Assembly: GCA_934643825.1 (NCBI GenBank)
Contig: CAKUCW010000026.1
Span: forward strand, 1 to 40,654
Reading direction: 5' to 3'
Origin: an uncultured Clostridia bacterium
Lineage (GTDB): Bacteria; Bacillota; Clostridia; Christensenellales; Aristaeellaceae
Length of the DNA stretch: 40,654 bases
The notes below the pieces were generated by a model, which had not been told where the DNA came from, ran no database searches, and saw only the letters and a list, made by a program, of their open reading frames with translations. The position numbers and the translations under genes were made by a program. Positions 24,551 to 32,106 of the stretch are shown one piece after another. Position 1 is the first letter of the stretch, and each line of letters starts with the position of its first letter.

Positions 24551-24580
24551 AAAAAACCGCAGAGCGTTTTCACTCTGCGG
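24551..24580 (-). terminator. Terminator or attenuator between the microprotein and the permease gene
   Basis: The 8-bp stem CCGCAGAG/CTCTGCGG (24580-24573 with 24564-24557 on the minus strand), with an 8-nt loop, is followed by TTTTTTG. The next bases are GAAAGGAGA, the ribosome binding site of the permease gene, so no promoter can fit between. Confidence 0.85.
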
Positions 24581-24587
24581 CGCATTT

Positions 24588-24749
24588 TTATCTCGTCCAG
24601 CAATCGGCAACTTGCTTTGCCAGATGCGAACCATTTTTGCTTAGGACTCTTTTCATGCGTTTGCCCTGCGGCGTCATCATCAATCCGGCGCCAACGGTTA
24701 AACCCAATAAACCGCCGGCTGCCATACCCTTCATGGTCGATAAGCGCAT
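24588..24749 (-). CDS. 53-residue membrane-type microprotein, YtxH-like
   Basis: This short gene reads MRLSTMKGMAAGGLLGLTVG and goes on with AGLMMTPQGKRMKRVL to end in DCWTR. It has a small hydrophobic Gly-rich segment (about 8-25) followed by a basic amphipathic stretch, as in the short YtxH-like or 'general stress' membrane peptides common in Clostridia. GGGAGG lies 9 nt before the ATG. The start overlaps the end of the PRC-barrel-like gene by 19 nt, which suggests translational coupling, and a terminator follows the stop codon. Function unknown. Confidence 0.75.
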   Translation of the reverse strand: MRLSTMKGMAAGGLLGLTVGAGLMMTPQGKRMKRVLSKNGSHLAKQVADCWTR

Positions 24750-25219
24750 GCTTCATTTCCCTCCCTTGTCAAACGCAGCTCATTGCCTATGCAGGCGGGA
24801 ATCACCAGCTCCAATTTACGATGCTCAGCGGGAACATAGGCATACACCCAGACACGAAATCGGCGTTCCCTGCCTATATAGCCGGGAATCATTTCAACGG
24901 CTTCAATCTCCAATGTCGATTCATTCATCGCGTAATCCGTCACGCGTCCGCAGAGAAGACCCGTTGTATCACGAACAAACACGCTGGGCGACGATTCATA
25001 CGATCGGGCATATCTGCTTGCTTTGTCGACGAGAATAAAGCCTTCGCCAAATGCGACAATATCCTCGGGGAGGATCAGTTTTTTGCCCCGTATTCCGCAG
25101 GATACGATGAGCGCACGAACCTGATTTTGCGCTTCGTTCAAGCTGACACCCTGCATCAAACCGATCTGCCGATGATTGCAAATCACCGGATAATTGCGCA
25201 GTATGCTGACGCGAATCAA
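24731..25219 (-). CDS. PRC-barrel-like protein
   Basis: The protein of 162 residues resembles the PRC-barrel proteins of Clostridia, with two similar halves: VSILRNYPVICNHRQIGLMQ to KLILPEDIVAFGEGFI, then SPSVFVRDTTGLLCGRVTDYAM with VWVYAYVP. Such domains bind RNA or ribosomal proteins (RimM) or photosystem proteins; here the partner is unknown. The start is probably TTG 25219, because AAGAAGGTGA lies 5 nt upstream and the domain starts right there; GTG 25228 is possible. An 8-codon open frame with its own ribosome binding site ends in TGA at 25227-25225 just before it. The end overlaps the microprotein gene. Confidence 0.7.
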   Translation of the reverse strand: MIRVSILRNYPVICNHRQIGLMQGVSLNEAQNQVRALIVSCGIRGKKLILPEDIVAFGEGFILVDKASRYARSYESSPSVFVRDTTGLLCGRVTDYAMNESTLEIEAVEMIPGYIGRERRFRVWVYAYVPAEHRKLELVIPACIGNELRLTREGNEACAYRP

Positions 25220-25224
25220 GCCGT

Positions 25225-25251
25225 TCACCTTCTTTCCCGTGAGCCTGCCAT
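25225..25251 (-). CDS. Possible 8-codon leader peptide before the PRC-barrel-like gene
   Basis: ATG 25251, preceded by AAGGAG 7 nt upstream, opens the frame MAGSRERR and stops at TGA (25227-25225). The stop overlaps a GTG and lies 5 nt before the TTG start of the next gene. It may be chance, or a translational coupling device. Confidence 0.35.
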   Translation of the reverse strand: MAGSRERR

Positions 25252-25344
25252 TAGCGTCTCCTTGCCTCCGAAAAAACATGCTGGCAAAATCTATGACAGA
25301 AAAGCGAACCGAACCGTCTTCACTTCCGCCATTTCCTATAAACA

Positions 25345-25367
25345 CAAAAAAGCGACCGAAGCCGCTT
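25345..25367 (-). terminator. rluD terminator
   Basis: The 7-bp stem AAGCGGC/GTCGCTT with a UUCG tetraloop (25367-25361, 25360-25357, 25356-25350 on the minus strand) is followed by TTTTTG. It begins at the base after the rluD stop codon. Confidence 0.85.
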
Positions 25368-26282
25368 TTATCTGAGTTTTTGAAGGGTTTGTTCGAATGC
25401 ATCCGAGAGAGGTGCGCAAAACGTCATGCGTTCTCCGGTTCTGGGATGCGTAAAAGACAGACTATATGCGTGAAGCATCAGCCTCGGAATGCGTACAGCA
25501 CATTTCAGATTCGGCGCATAGATTTTGTCGCCCAGCAAAGGATGCCCAACGGACAGCATATGAACACGAATCTGATGCGTTCTACCTGTCAGAAGATGGA
25601 CGTCCAGATAAGTTGCGCCATTCAGCCGTTCCAGCACATGCCATTCTGTTTTAGACGGCTTTCCATCTGCAACGACTGCCATTTTCTTTCGATCGATCGG
25701 ATGACGTCCAATCGGTGCTTCGATCAATCCCTCATCTTGAGAGAAGGAACCATAGGCAACCGCACGATAATGCTTTTCCATCGTGCGCTGTTTAAACTGC
25801 TCACTCAGCGCAGCATGGGCAGCATCGTTCTTCGCGATCAAAATCAAGCCGGACGTATCCTTATCCAGTCTATGAACGATGCCCGGTCGCATTTCTCCCC
25901 CGATTCCGGATAAATCATGCACATGATACAGCAGCGCATTGACAAGTGTTTTATCTTCATTTCCCGCCGCGGGATGAACAACCATTCCGCAAGGCTTGTT
26001 GACCAAAACAACATCCGCATCCTGATAGAGAACCTCAAGAGGGATATTCTGAGGGACGATACTGACCGGCTTCGCCTCCGGAACGGATAGCGTCAGTTTC
26101 ATACCATCTTCCGTTTTTCTGGCTGCTTTCGTTTCCGGAACACCATCGACGATCAATGCGCCTTCTTCCATCAGCGACGCGATGCGTGAACGGGAAAAAG
26201 GCGTCTTTTCGCGCAGGTATGCATCGAGGCGCATGCCTGCTTCTTCCGATTCAACGATCAGGTCAATGGTCTTTTCATCCAT
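25368..26282 (-). CDS. rluD: RluA/RluD family 23S rRNA pseudouridine synthase
   Basis: This 304-residue enzyme isomerises uridine to pseudouridine in RNA. It has an N-terminal S4 domain (about 15-75, MRLDAYLREKTPFSRSRIASLMEEG) and a catalytic domain with VVLVNKPCGMVVHP, the active-site Asp D140 in GIVHRLDKDTSGL and LLTGRTHQIRVHM. The layout is that of RluD, which modifies helix 69 of 23S rRNA, but RluC cannot be excluded. ATG 26282 has CGGAGG upstream; an earlier frame start has not. Its first 8 nt overlap the end of lspA, as often seen in Bacillota. Confidence 0.93.
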   Translation of the reverse strand: MDEKTIDLIVESEEAGMRLDAYLREKTPFSRSRIASLMEEGALIVDGVPETKAARKTEDGMKLTLSVPEAKPVSIVPQNIPLEVLYQDADVVLVNKPCGMVVHPAAGNEDKTLVNALLYHVHDLSGIGGEMRPGIVHRLDKDTSGLILIAKNDAAHAALSEQFKQRTMEKHYRAVAYGSFSQDEGLIEAPIGRHPIDRKKMAVVADGKPSKTEWHVLERLNGATYLDVHLLTGRTHQIRVHMLSVGHPLLGDKIYAPNLKCAVRIPRLMLHAYSLSFTHPRTGERMTFCAPLSDAFEQTLQKLR

Positions 26283-26745
26283 GGTGTTCCTCCGGTTTAC
26301 CCATTTTATGATCAAAACAAATCAAGACAAACAATATAACAACCGAAATCGTAATACAGATATCCGCAAAATTAAAGATCGGGAAACGAACAAACAGAAG
26401 CCGGATATAATCCGTCACCCCGCCCCATATCAGCCGATCAATCAGATTACCGATTCCGCCTCCGATCAACCCTGCCAGCGAAATATAAAACGGACGGGAA
26501 TTCGATGTGCTTCGTATCAAAAGCACACACAGCGCAGCCATCAGTGCCAACGACATAACCGCAATGAGCATCGTTTTTGAAGACAGCATGCTGAAAGCCG
26601 CGCCCGTATTGGTTGTCCGATCAAGCTGAACCAACGGCGGGGCGCTCAAAATCACATGCCCTTCCGGATATAAACGAACAAGCGATTTCAACGCCTGATC
26701 AACAAGCGCAAGAACCGCAGCTAACAAAAAAACTTTTTTCTTCAT
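26275..26745 (-). CDS. lspA: Lipoprotein signal peptidase (SPase II)
   Basis: The 156-residue membrane aspartyl protease removes signal peptides from diacylated prolipoproteins. Four membrane helices are visible. The catalytic aspartates are D103 in GGGIGNLIDR and D128 in FPIFNFAD; NTGAAFS (residues 46-52) is the conserved extracellular box. There is no strong ribosome binding site before the ATG, so translation may be weak or coupled. The gene sits between DUF5665 and rluD on the same strand. Confidence 0.96.
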   Translation of the reverse strand: MKKKVFLLAAVLALVDQALKSLVRLYPEGHVILSAPPLVQLDRTTNTGAAFSMLSSKTMLIAVMSLALMAALCVLLIRSTSNSRPFYISLAGLIGGGIGNLIDRLIWGGVTDYIRLLFVRFPIFNFADICITISVVILFVLICFDHKMGKPEEHHG

Positions 26746-26758
26746 GAACTTGCTTTAT

Positions 26759-27019
26759 TTACAAATTGCTTTCCACAATACGAACCAGCTCGGCTAAAAA
26801 TCGTCCGATAATGGGCAGATTAGCCAACGCAATGCTCTGCAGAATATACAGCAGCAGCGCTCCCAGCACAGTAAAACCGATAGAAAAGCCGATACCTCTC
26901 GCCGCGCCAAGCGCCATTTCCTTCAACAGTCTTCTCCAGCCGCGCTCCCTGCGGATCCAGTCTTCAATCTGCCTGGAAATATGTCTGAGCTGTTCAAGCG
27001 TAGGCTCGTCTGTTTCCAT
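26759..27019 (-). CDS. DUF5665 small membrane protein
   Basis: The 86-residue protein has a charged N-terminal helix (RHISRQIEDWIRRERGWRRL) and one or two membrane segments (about 43-77: GFSIGFTVLGALLLYILQSI and LPIIGRFLAELVRIV). This is the DUF5665 pattern common near lspA in Clostridia. Function unknown. It lies 13 nt upstream of lspA, behind the divIVA terminator; no clear promoter was seen in the 70-nt gap. Confidence 0.8.
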   Translation of the reverse strand: METDEPTLEQLRHISRQIEDWIRRERGWRRLLKEMALGAARGIGFSIGFTVLGALLLYILQSIALANLPIIGRFLAELVRIVESNL

Positions 27020-27084
27020 CTGCTCTCATCCCTTTCCACCATTCTGGAAATAGGATGGCACAAAGCATCACAATTATCCCAAAA

Positions 27085-27111
27085 GAAAAAGCAGGGAGCT
27101 TTCTCCCCGCT
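27085..27111 (-). terminator. divIVA terminator, end of the aroK-to-divIVA operon
   Basis: The 9-bp stem AGCGGGGAG/CTCCCTGCT with one G-U pair (27111-27103 with 27098-27090 on the minus strand) is followed by TTTTTC. Confidence 0.85.
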
Positions 27112-27121
27112 TTGCCTTTCC

Positions 27122-27670
27122 TTACAGAAGCTTCTTCATCTGCTCCATGGAAGCCGTCTGCGCGTCGGTAATCTTCTTGAGCGAATCATAATACTCCGCC
27201 GTCTGCTTGCGCAGGGAAGCAAGCTGAGCAGTCAAATCTGCAATCTTGGTCTGTGCATCGGTACGAATTGCCGCAGCATCCTGATTCGCCTGATTGATAA
27301 TCTCCTCCGCACGCGCATCAGCAGCGGTAACGATTTCCTCATATGCGCCCTTTGCCTTGCTGAGAACCAGTTCAAAGCTCTCGCTGGCGTGACGATCTTC
27401 CTGAACGGGGCGAACCGACGCCGCCTGAGCAACCGGCGCCTCAACAGTCTGCGCAGCAGATGCGTTCTGAGCCTTCTGCAGATCCGCTTTCGCCTGATTC
27501 AATTCAGCGGTCAGCTGAGCCACCTGCTCTTTGAGCCGATTGGTCTCCGCTTCGCGATTCTCCATTTCCTCGAGGATTTCATCCAGAAAAGACTCAACCT
27601 CGTTGTTGTCATAACCGTTTTTAACAACTTTGAAGACCTTATTTACAATAGTATCAAGCGTAATAGCCAT
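27122..27670 (-). CDS. divIVA: DivIVA domain protein
   Basis: The 182-residue protein has a DivIVA N-terminal membrane-curvature domain (about 1-45, VNKVFKVVKNGYDNNEVESFLDEI), although the start is ITLDTIVNKVF rather than the usual LTPxDIxNKxF. Two coiled coils follow (about 37-68 and 100-180), separated by an Ala/Val-rich linker. It should oligomerise at septa and poles and recruit division or wall enzymes. It is the last gene of the ylm-type cluster, 38 nt behind ylmH. Confidence 0.92.
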   Translation of the reverse strand: MAITLDTIVNKVFKVVKNGYDNNEVESFLDEILEEMENREAETNRLKEQVAQLTAELNQAKADLQKAQNASAAQTVEAPVAQAASVRPVQEDRHASESFELVLSKAKGAYEEIVTAADARAEEIINQANQDAAAIRTDAQTKIADLTAQLASLRKQTAEYYDSLKKITDAQTASMEQMKKLL

Positions 27671-27708
27671 GGGAAGAAGCTCCTTTCAACAACCATACTG
27701 CAACTTTA

Positions 27709-28446
27709 TCACTCGTATCGGAAAAAGGTAACTCCGATACGCTGTTTCTTGGTCAATCCTTCAATTTTCTGCAACCGAACGCGACCTCTTCCGCGCAGAG
27801 AAAGCAACGCGCCTTCTTCAACCGACGCGTCAACCTTGTCGCACGGAATATGGTTCAGCTTGACCAATCCTCCGCGAATCATCGTGCCGGATTCAGCTCG
27901 GGATAAGCGAAACGCCCCTGCCAGAACCGCATCAAGCCTCATAGAACTCAGCGTATCATGAAACGCTGTTCCCTGAGGCTCAGGAACAGAAACCTCGCCC
28001 TCCACAGTTTTAAAATGCAGGGCGACCTTTCCCGCACTTGTCATCCCCTGAAGGATAAAATCCGCGACCTGTTTTATGACAAACAGATACACATCAGAAT
28101 CTACTATGATAATATCGCCAATATTGTCCCTTGTCAAGCCTAAAGCCATAAATGATCCCAGCAGATCGCGATGGGAAATCGAACAGAATTTTGACGAATA
28201 TCGAGAATGCAGCGGAACCAGAGGGAATTCGCTTCTTTCAACGCTCACATTCCAAGGCGCAAAACAGCCAATCACCCGTTCGGCGGCGTCATATCCGCCC
28301 CACGTCATAAACTGTACGCCATGTTCACGCGCAATTTTTCCGGCTTCAACAGCCTGCGCAGGATCGAGAAAACGAGTATAACGCAGGATTTCTTTTTCCG
28401 AAGCAAAACGCGCCGCAAACTCAAATGTTCTGTTATTATCTTCCAT
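27709..28446 (-). CDS. ylmH: YlmH/YlmH-like S4-domain RNA-binding protein
   Basis: This 245-residue protein has an N-terminal DUF-type region with RYTRFLDPAQ, VQFMTWGGYDAAERVIGCFAP and SISHRDLLGSFMALGLTRDNIGDI. An S4 RNA-binding domain follows (about 165-230, SSMRLDAVLAGAFRLSRAES ... LSLRGRGR). YlmH has been linked to ribosome-associated quality control in Bacillus and to division through its operon. ATG 28446 was chosen; an in-frame TTG 6 codons earlier overlaps the sepF stop codon. The ribosome binding site is weak (AGAG), which fits coupling to sepF 14 nt upstream. Confidence 0.92.
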   Translation of the reverse strand: MEDNNRTFEFAARFASEKEILRYTRFLDPAQAVEAGKIAREHGVQFMTWGGYDAAERVIGCFAPWNVSVERSEFPLVPLHSRYSSKFCSISHRDLLGSFMALGLTRDNIGDIIIVDSDVYLFVIKQVADFILQGMTSAGKVALHFKTVEGEVSVPEPQGTAFHDTLSSMRLDAVLAGAFRLSRAESGTMIRGGLVKLNHIPCDKVDASVEEGALLSLRGRGRVRLQKIEGLTKKQRIGVTFFRYE

Positions 28447-28460
28447 GCCGTCTCTGTAAA

Positions 28461-29090
28461 TCAACGATAGCGCATACTACGGCTTGCGGCGTATACGTCT
28501 TCCTCGATAACCTCAACATTTTCCGGCGCGAGAAGATACGACAAATGCGCAACCTTCAGCATTCGCCCCTGAAGCGCAAACGCAGCGCCGCTGAGCAAAT
28601 CCACCACGCGTCCGCAATCCTTCGGATCAATATTTTCCAAATTCAGCAGGACGCTTTCGCCTTTCAGCAGATACTTGATGATTTCGCGGCATTCTTCAAT
28701 CTGGCGCACATTGACGATGCGTTCGCAATGCGTATATTGAGCTTCCTGCGCGGCACGCGGATCCATTCTGGAATCATGAATCACATTGCCGCGTCGTCCG
28801 GAAGAACGGAACGGACGCGGTTCTTCTTCTTCGTCGTACTCGTCCTCATCGTCATCCTCTTCAGCCGCTCGCCTGGCAGCGTTCCGGCGCGAGGACGACG
28901 CTGCCGTCTGCTTCTTGTTCTTAGTGAACGGATTATTCAGGGGAAAACGGAAAGTTGGGGTTTCATCCTCTTCTTCTTCGTCGTAGTCTTCTTCCTGAAT
29001 TTCGCCGTCCTCAAGCTCGTCTTCATCGCGCTCGTCGCTTTCCTCAGTCGTAAAGCCAAGTTTTTCAGACAGCGTTTTCAAAAAACTCAT
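28461..29090 (-). CDS. sepF: Cell division protein SepF
   Basis: SepF anchors and bundles FtsZ at the membrane. Of 209 residues, the first dozen form an amphipathic membrane-binding helix (SFLKTLSEKLGF). A very long acidic and then basic disordered region spans about 15-115, and the SepF core domain spans about 118-195 (ERIVNVRQIEECREIIKYLLKG, VDLLSGAAFALQG). At 209 residues it is longer than the usual 150 because of this region, which alternates runs of Asp/Glu with Arg. It lies between yggS and ylmH; the yggT gene often found here is missing. Confidence 0.95.
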   Translation of the reverse strand: MSFLKTLSEKLGFTTEESDERDEDELEDGEIQEEDYDEEEEDETPTFRFPLNNPFTKNKKQTAASSSRRNAARRAAEEDDDEDEYDEEEEPRPFRSSGRRGNVIHDSRMDPRAAQEAQYTHCERIVNVRQIEECREIIKYLLKGESVLLNLENIDPKDCGRVVDLLSGAAFALQGRMLKVAHLSYLLAPENVEVIEEDVYAASRSMRYR

Positions 29091-29111
29091 GAACGTGTTT
29101 CCCCCTTGAGA

Positions 29112-29816
29112 TCAAACTTCCTGAACGGCGTAATTTCTTGCGCCGAAGATTGCCGAGCCGATGCGCACATGCGTTGCGCCTTCCTGCGCGGCTAATTCGT
29201 AATCGCCGGACATCCCCATCGACAGTTCTTCGATATGCGTTCCGTCGATGGCTTCGTTCCTCAATTCTTCAAACAGTTTTCTCATCTGAATGAAGTAAGG
29301 ACGAAGGGCATCGTCATCCTGCAAAAACGGCATCACAGCCATCAGTCCTCGAATCTCCAGTCCCGGCAGTTGCGCTGCCTTTCTGGCAAAAGAGAACAGA
29401 TCTTCGACTGCGATTCCGCCTTTCTGCGGTTCGTTGCCGATGTTGACCTGAATCAGCACAGGCATTTTCAAACCGTGCTGTTGCGCACGGCGATCAATTT
29501 CCTGCGCCAGACTCTCTCTGTCGAGTGACTGAATCATGGCAACCTTATCTATTATATATTTAACCTTGTTATTTTGCAACTGTCCAATCAAATCAATTTG
29601 AAAAGACGCGTCCAAATGCGGAAGCTTTTCGAGAATTTCCTGAACGCGGTTCTCTCCCAGATGCGTAATGCCCGCATCCTTCGCCTGATTCACCTGAGCC
29701 GCTGCGACTGTTTTGCTGACAGCGATAATCTCAGGAGCGCGTCCCCAGCGTTCAACGGCTGCGCACTCGAGCTTTTCGCGAATCAATTGAACGCGTTTGT
29801 TCAATTCTTCATCCAT
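29112..29816 (-). CDS. yggS: YggS family pyridoxal phosphate homeostasis protein
   Basis: The 234-residue protein has the PLPBP/YggS alanine-racemase-type TIM barrel. The PLP lysine is K35 in IAVSKTV, followed by GITHLGENRVQE, FQIDLIGQLQNNKVKY, VLIQVNIGNEPQKGG, LSMGMSGDYELA and VRIGSAIFGAR. It buffers PLP and affects amino acid metabolism rather than acting as a racemase. GGGAGGG precedes the ATG. It lies in the division cluster in the order seen in many Gram-positives (ylmE). Confidence 0.95.
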   Translation of the reverse strand: MDEELNKRVQLIREKLECAAVERWGRAPEIIAVSKTVAAAQVNQAKDAGITHLGENRVQEILEKLPHLDASFQIDLIGQLQNNKVKYIIDKVAMIQSLDRESLAQEIDRRAQQHGLKMPVLIQVNIGNEPQKGGIAVEDLFSFARKAAQLPGLEIRGLMAVMPFLQDDDALRPYFIQMRKLFEELRNEAIDGTHIEELSMGMSGDYELAAQEGATHVRIGSAIFGARNYAVQEV

Positions 29817-29830
29817 CGTAAGCCCTCCCT

Positions 29831-31057
29831 TTAAAACAGCAGCAGCGTTTTTCCATCCGTCAGCGGCGATCCTTCCAAGGTCGGACGAACAAACGCCGTA
29901 TCCGCATCCGGATAGGAAAGCACGGTTACCGCAACGAAGGTCTGAGCGCCGCCATCTGCAACAACGACACCGATGGTTTCATTCATCGAATACAAAGCGT
30001 TGATCGGCACACTGAAGCCCGTTATGAAATCACCCACCGAAGCGCCGCATGTGCGGATATTCAGCACAGGTTCAACGCTCTGCTCAATGTGCATACGAAG
30101 AAGCAGATCACTTCCGATTCGCGAAAAGGATACGACTTCTGCCGGAATCACATAGTTGTCAAATCCGGTCAGCTGCATCTGATAGATTTCGCCGACGACC
30201 GGATTCCATTCGCGATCCTGACACAGGAACAGCGCATACCATTCATCTTCACTGACAGTTCTGAAAATCGGGTCACTTCCGCGGGAAACGGTCGATTGCT
30301 CGGGCGCCGCTCCGCGGATAACTGCCTTCACATCGCTTGGCGTAAGCGTTCCGAATGTGCTGGAATTCACCGTATTTTCATAGCCGTCCGTATAGAAACT
30401 GACCAGACAATCCTCCGACGCCGTATAGGTCGTCGTCCAGCTTTCGATCTTTTTCAGCTGATCGTTTTCTACTTTGTAAAGCCCAGACAGAGTTTGATCA
30501 TCCGGATACTTTTGCTTTAAATAGTTCTTGCGGACAGTCAGTGCGCTTGTCAGCTGCTTTTCCAAGTTGCTCAAGCTGCCGACGCCGCGTCCCTGCACCA
30601 GCGTTCTGATCTGCTGCGCAAGCCCGGAAATCTCTTCGTTTTCGCTGTCCAAAGCGGCATCTACATAAGAGCTGAATACCGTATTGACATGGTACGCCTG
30701 TATCTTCTGGCGATATTTCTGCAAATTGCTGGTTTCCGTTTGATTATATCCCGAAGAATAGACCTTGCAAATAACGCCCGAACGGCTGACATGGCTGCCT
30801 TCCGCCGCGACAAAGTCGATGCTGGTCTTATTTTCTGTTTCGTACAGCTTCTCGTTTCGCGCAATAACAACCGTTCCCGAGTACGAATTGCCCATCGTCC
30901 GCGCAACGGCTCGGGCGGTCGTCGCCTGGGAGCGGAATACGCCTCGAAGCTGCCATGCGGCAATCGCGACAACCGCGACAGCCAGCACAATCAGCGTAAA
31001 CCGAAGAATCCACGGATTACGCTGATTCTTTTTCTTTTTTCTCTTCTTGGTGCTCAT
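29831..31057 (-). CDS. HlyD-like membrane adaptor protein of the division cluster
   Basis: The 408-residue protein begins with a Lys-rich cytoplasmic tail, then one membrane helix (about 18-37, FTLIVLAVAVVAIAAW), and a long extracellular part. SYSGTVVIARNEKLYETENKTSIDFVAAEG is the first beta/lipoyl half, as in HlyD/RND adaptors; a helical hairpin (about 105-215) and a barrel-like region (YALFLCQDREWNPVVGEIYQMQLTG) follow. Such adaptors normally dock a transporter, but no ABC or RND partner gene is next to it. Homologues with this gene position are known to me from clostridial ylm clusters. It may instead be a structural septum protein. Function unknown. Confidence 0.75.
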   Translation of the reverse strand: MSTKKRKKKKNQRNPWILRFTLIVLAVAVVAIAAWQLRGVFRSQATTARAVARTMGNSYSGTVVIARNEKLYETENKTSIDFVAAEGSHVSRSGVICKVYSSGYNQTETSNLQKYRQKIQAYHVNTVFSSYVDAALDSENEEISGLAQQIRTLVQGRGVGSLSNLEKQLTSALTVRKNYLKQKYPDDQTLSGLYKVENDQLKKIESWTTTYTASEDCLVSFYTDGYENTVNSSTFGTLTPSDVKAVIRGAAPEQSTVSRGSDPIFRTVSEDEWYALFLCQDREWNPVVGEIYQMQLTGFDNYVIPAEVVSFSRIGSDLLLRMHIEQSVEPVLNIRTCGASVGDFITGFSVPINALYSMNETIGVVVADGGAQTFVAVTVLSYPDADTAFVRPTLEGSPLTDGKTLLLF

Positions 31058-31079
31058 GCCGTGAAACGCTCGCCCCTTT

Positions 31080-32060
31080 TCAATCTTCGGTCTGCGCTGT
31101 CGGCGTATTTTCCATCATCCAAATCGCGCACTTCTGACCACTCAGCGTTATCGCATAGCGTCCAAGCACGCGAACTCCCTGCGTTTTGCGCAAGGTACTC
31201 TCCGCATGAGAAAGCGCCGCAATGACGATGATGCGTCCTTCCGGCTCAAGAATACGCCGCGCTTCAAACAGCGCATTGCGCAAATCGCTTTCCGTGCGTT
31301 CCGTTTTATCCGCCTTAACCGGCAGATGCAACAATACAGCGCTCTGGCTGGCATCCGCCAAATCCGTATATCCGCTGGATCCCTCATAAGCTCTGACGCC
31401 GCTGATTCTTCCTTCGATCAGCTTTGCCGTTGAACGATTCGGGCAGACACACGTCACAGTGCGTGCGCCGGACGCCTTAACCGCCAGCGGGAGAGACGTT
31501 TCCGTGCAGCCCAGTATGGTCGCATTCTTCGCACCGCAACGCGCAAGGAACGCAGCAACCGTGCATACATCCGGGCGAAGCTGCCCATCCTGCTTCTGCG
31601 TACGCTTGCCCATTCTCCAAAGGAAATAAGCTGCCTCCGGGCGGCAAAGCACCCACAGTTCCACCTCCGGGCGTTCGCGATAGGTGCGCATGCCCGTCTG
31701 TTCGCAAATCGCCTTTTCCAGCATATCGACATAACGCATATTGGCGCTGACCAGGTGGTCATCCTGTGCGGTTACGATGCGGAATTTCTTGCCCTGCGTT
31801 TCTTCATACGGGAAGCGGTCAAGCCAACCGCCGGTTGCCAACAAGCGGCGAACTGCGTCATTGACATTCGCCATCGGCTTCATCTGAAACAACACCTGAA
31901 ACGTCTGGTGCATATACGGAAGGGACGGCTCACGCACGCTGCGATACAACGCTGCGCCATTGAGCATCCGCTCCACCGCAACGCCGCCTTCCTTGTGAAG
32001 CATCAGCTCGATCGGCTTTTCAAGACCCTGAATAAAAGTGGAAAAATACAGTTTTTTCAT
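31080..32060 (-). CDS. THUMP/methyltransferase-like protein with degenerate SAM motifs
   Basis: The 326-residue protein looks like a TRM11/TRM14-type RNA methylase: an N-terminal THUMP-like part (MKKLYFSTFIQGLEKPIELM, then NDAVRRLLATG), FRIVTAQDDHLVSANMRYVDMLE, TGMRTYRERPEVELWVLCRPE, then LRPDVCTVAAFLARCGA leading into a Rossmann fold. Where active enzymes have DPFCGSG, this one has LGCTETSLP (183-191), and where they have the DPPY/NPPF motif it has LLHLPVK (243-249). Both losses suggest it no longer methylates, although the fold is kept, as a regulatory or RNA-binding protein. It sits between the HlyD-like gene and a NUDIX gene; GAGGAG precedes the ATG. Confidence 0.7.
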   Translation of the reverse strand: MKKLYFSTFIQGLEKPIELMLHKEGGVAVERMLNGAALYRSVREPSLPYMHQTFQVLFQMKPMANVNDAVRRLLATGGWLDRFPYEETQGKKFRIVTAQDDHLVSANMRYVDMLEKAICEQTGMRTYRERPEVELWVLCRPEAAYFLWRMGKRTQKQDGQLRPDVCTVAAFLARCGAKNATILGCTETSLPLAVKASGARTVTCVCPNRSTAKLIEGRISGVRAYEGSSGYTDLADASQSAVLLHLPVKADKTERTESDLRNALFEARRILEPEGRIIVIAALSHAESTLRKTQGVRVLGRYAITLSGQKCAIWMMENTPTAQTED

Positions 32061-32106
32061 GAATACTCCTCAAAACAGACGGTTCTGTCTTTCTGGCACC
32101 GAGCAT

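Noticed and set aside
24535..24756. N-terminal extension of the AI-2E family permease
   Set aside because: The upstream part is polar, spans the terminator at 24551-24580 and lies over the microprotein in another frame; TTG 24534 has the right ribosome binding site.
28800..29040. Low-complexity GAA/GAT repeats
   Set aside because: They code for the acidic spacer of SepF in a consistent frame, so they are not a separate repeat element.
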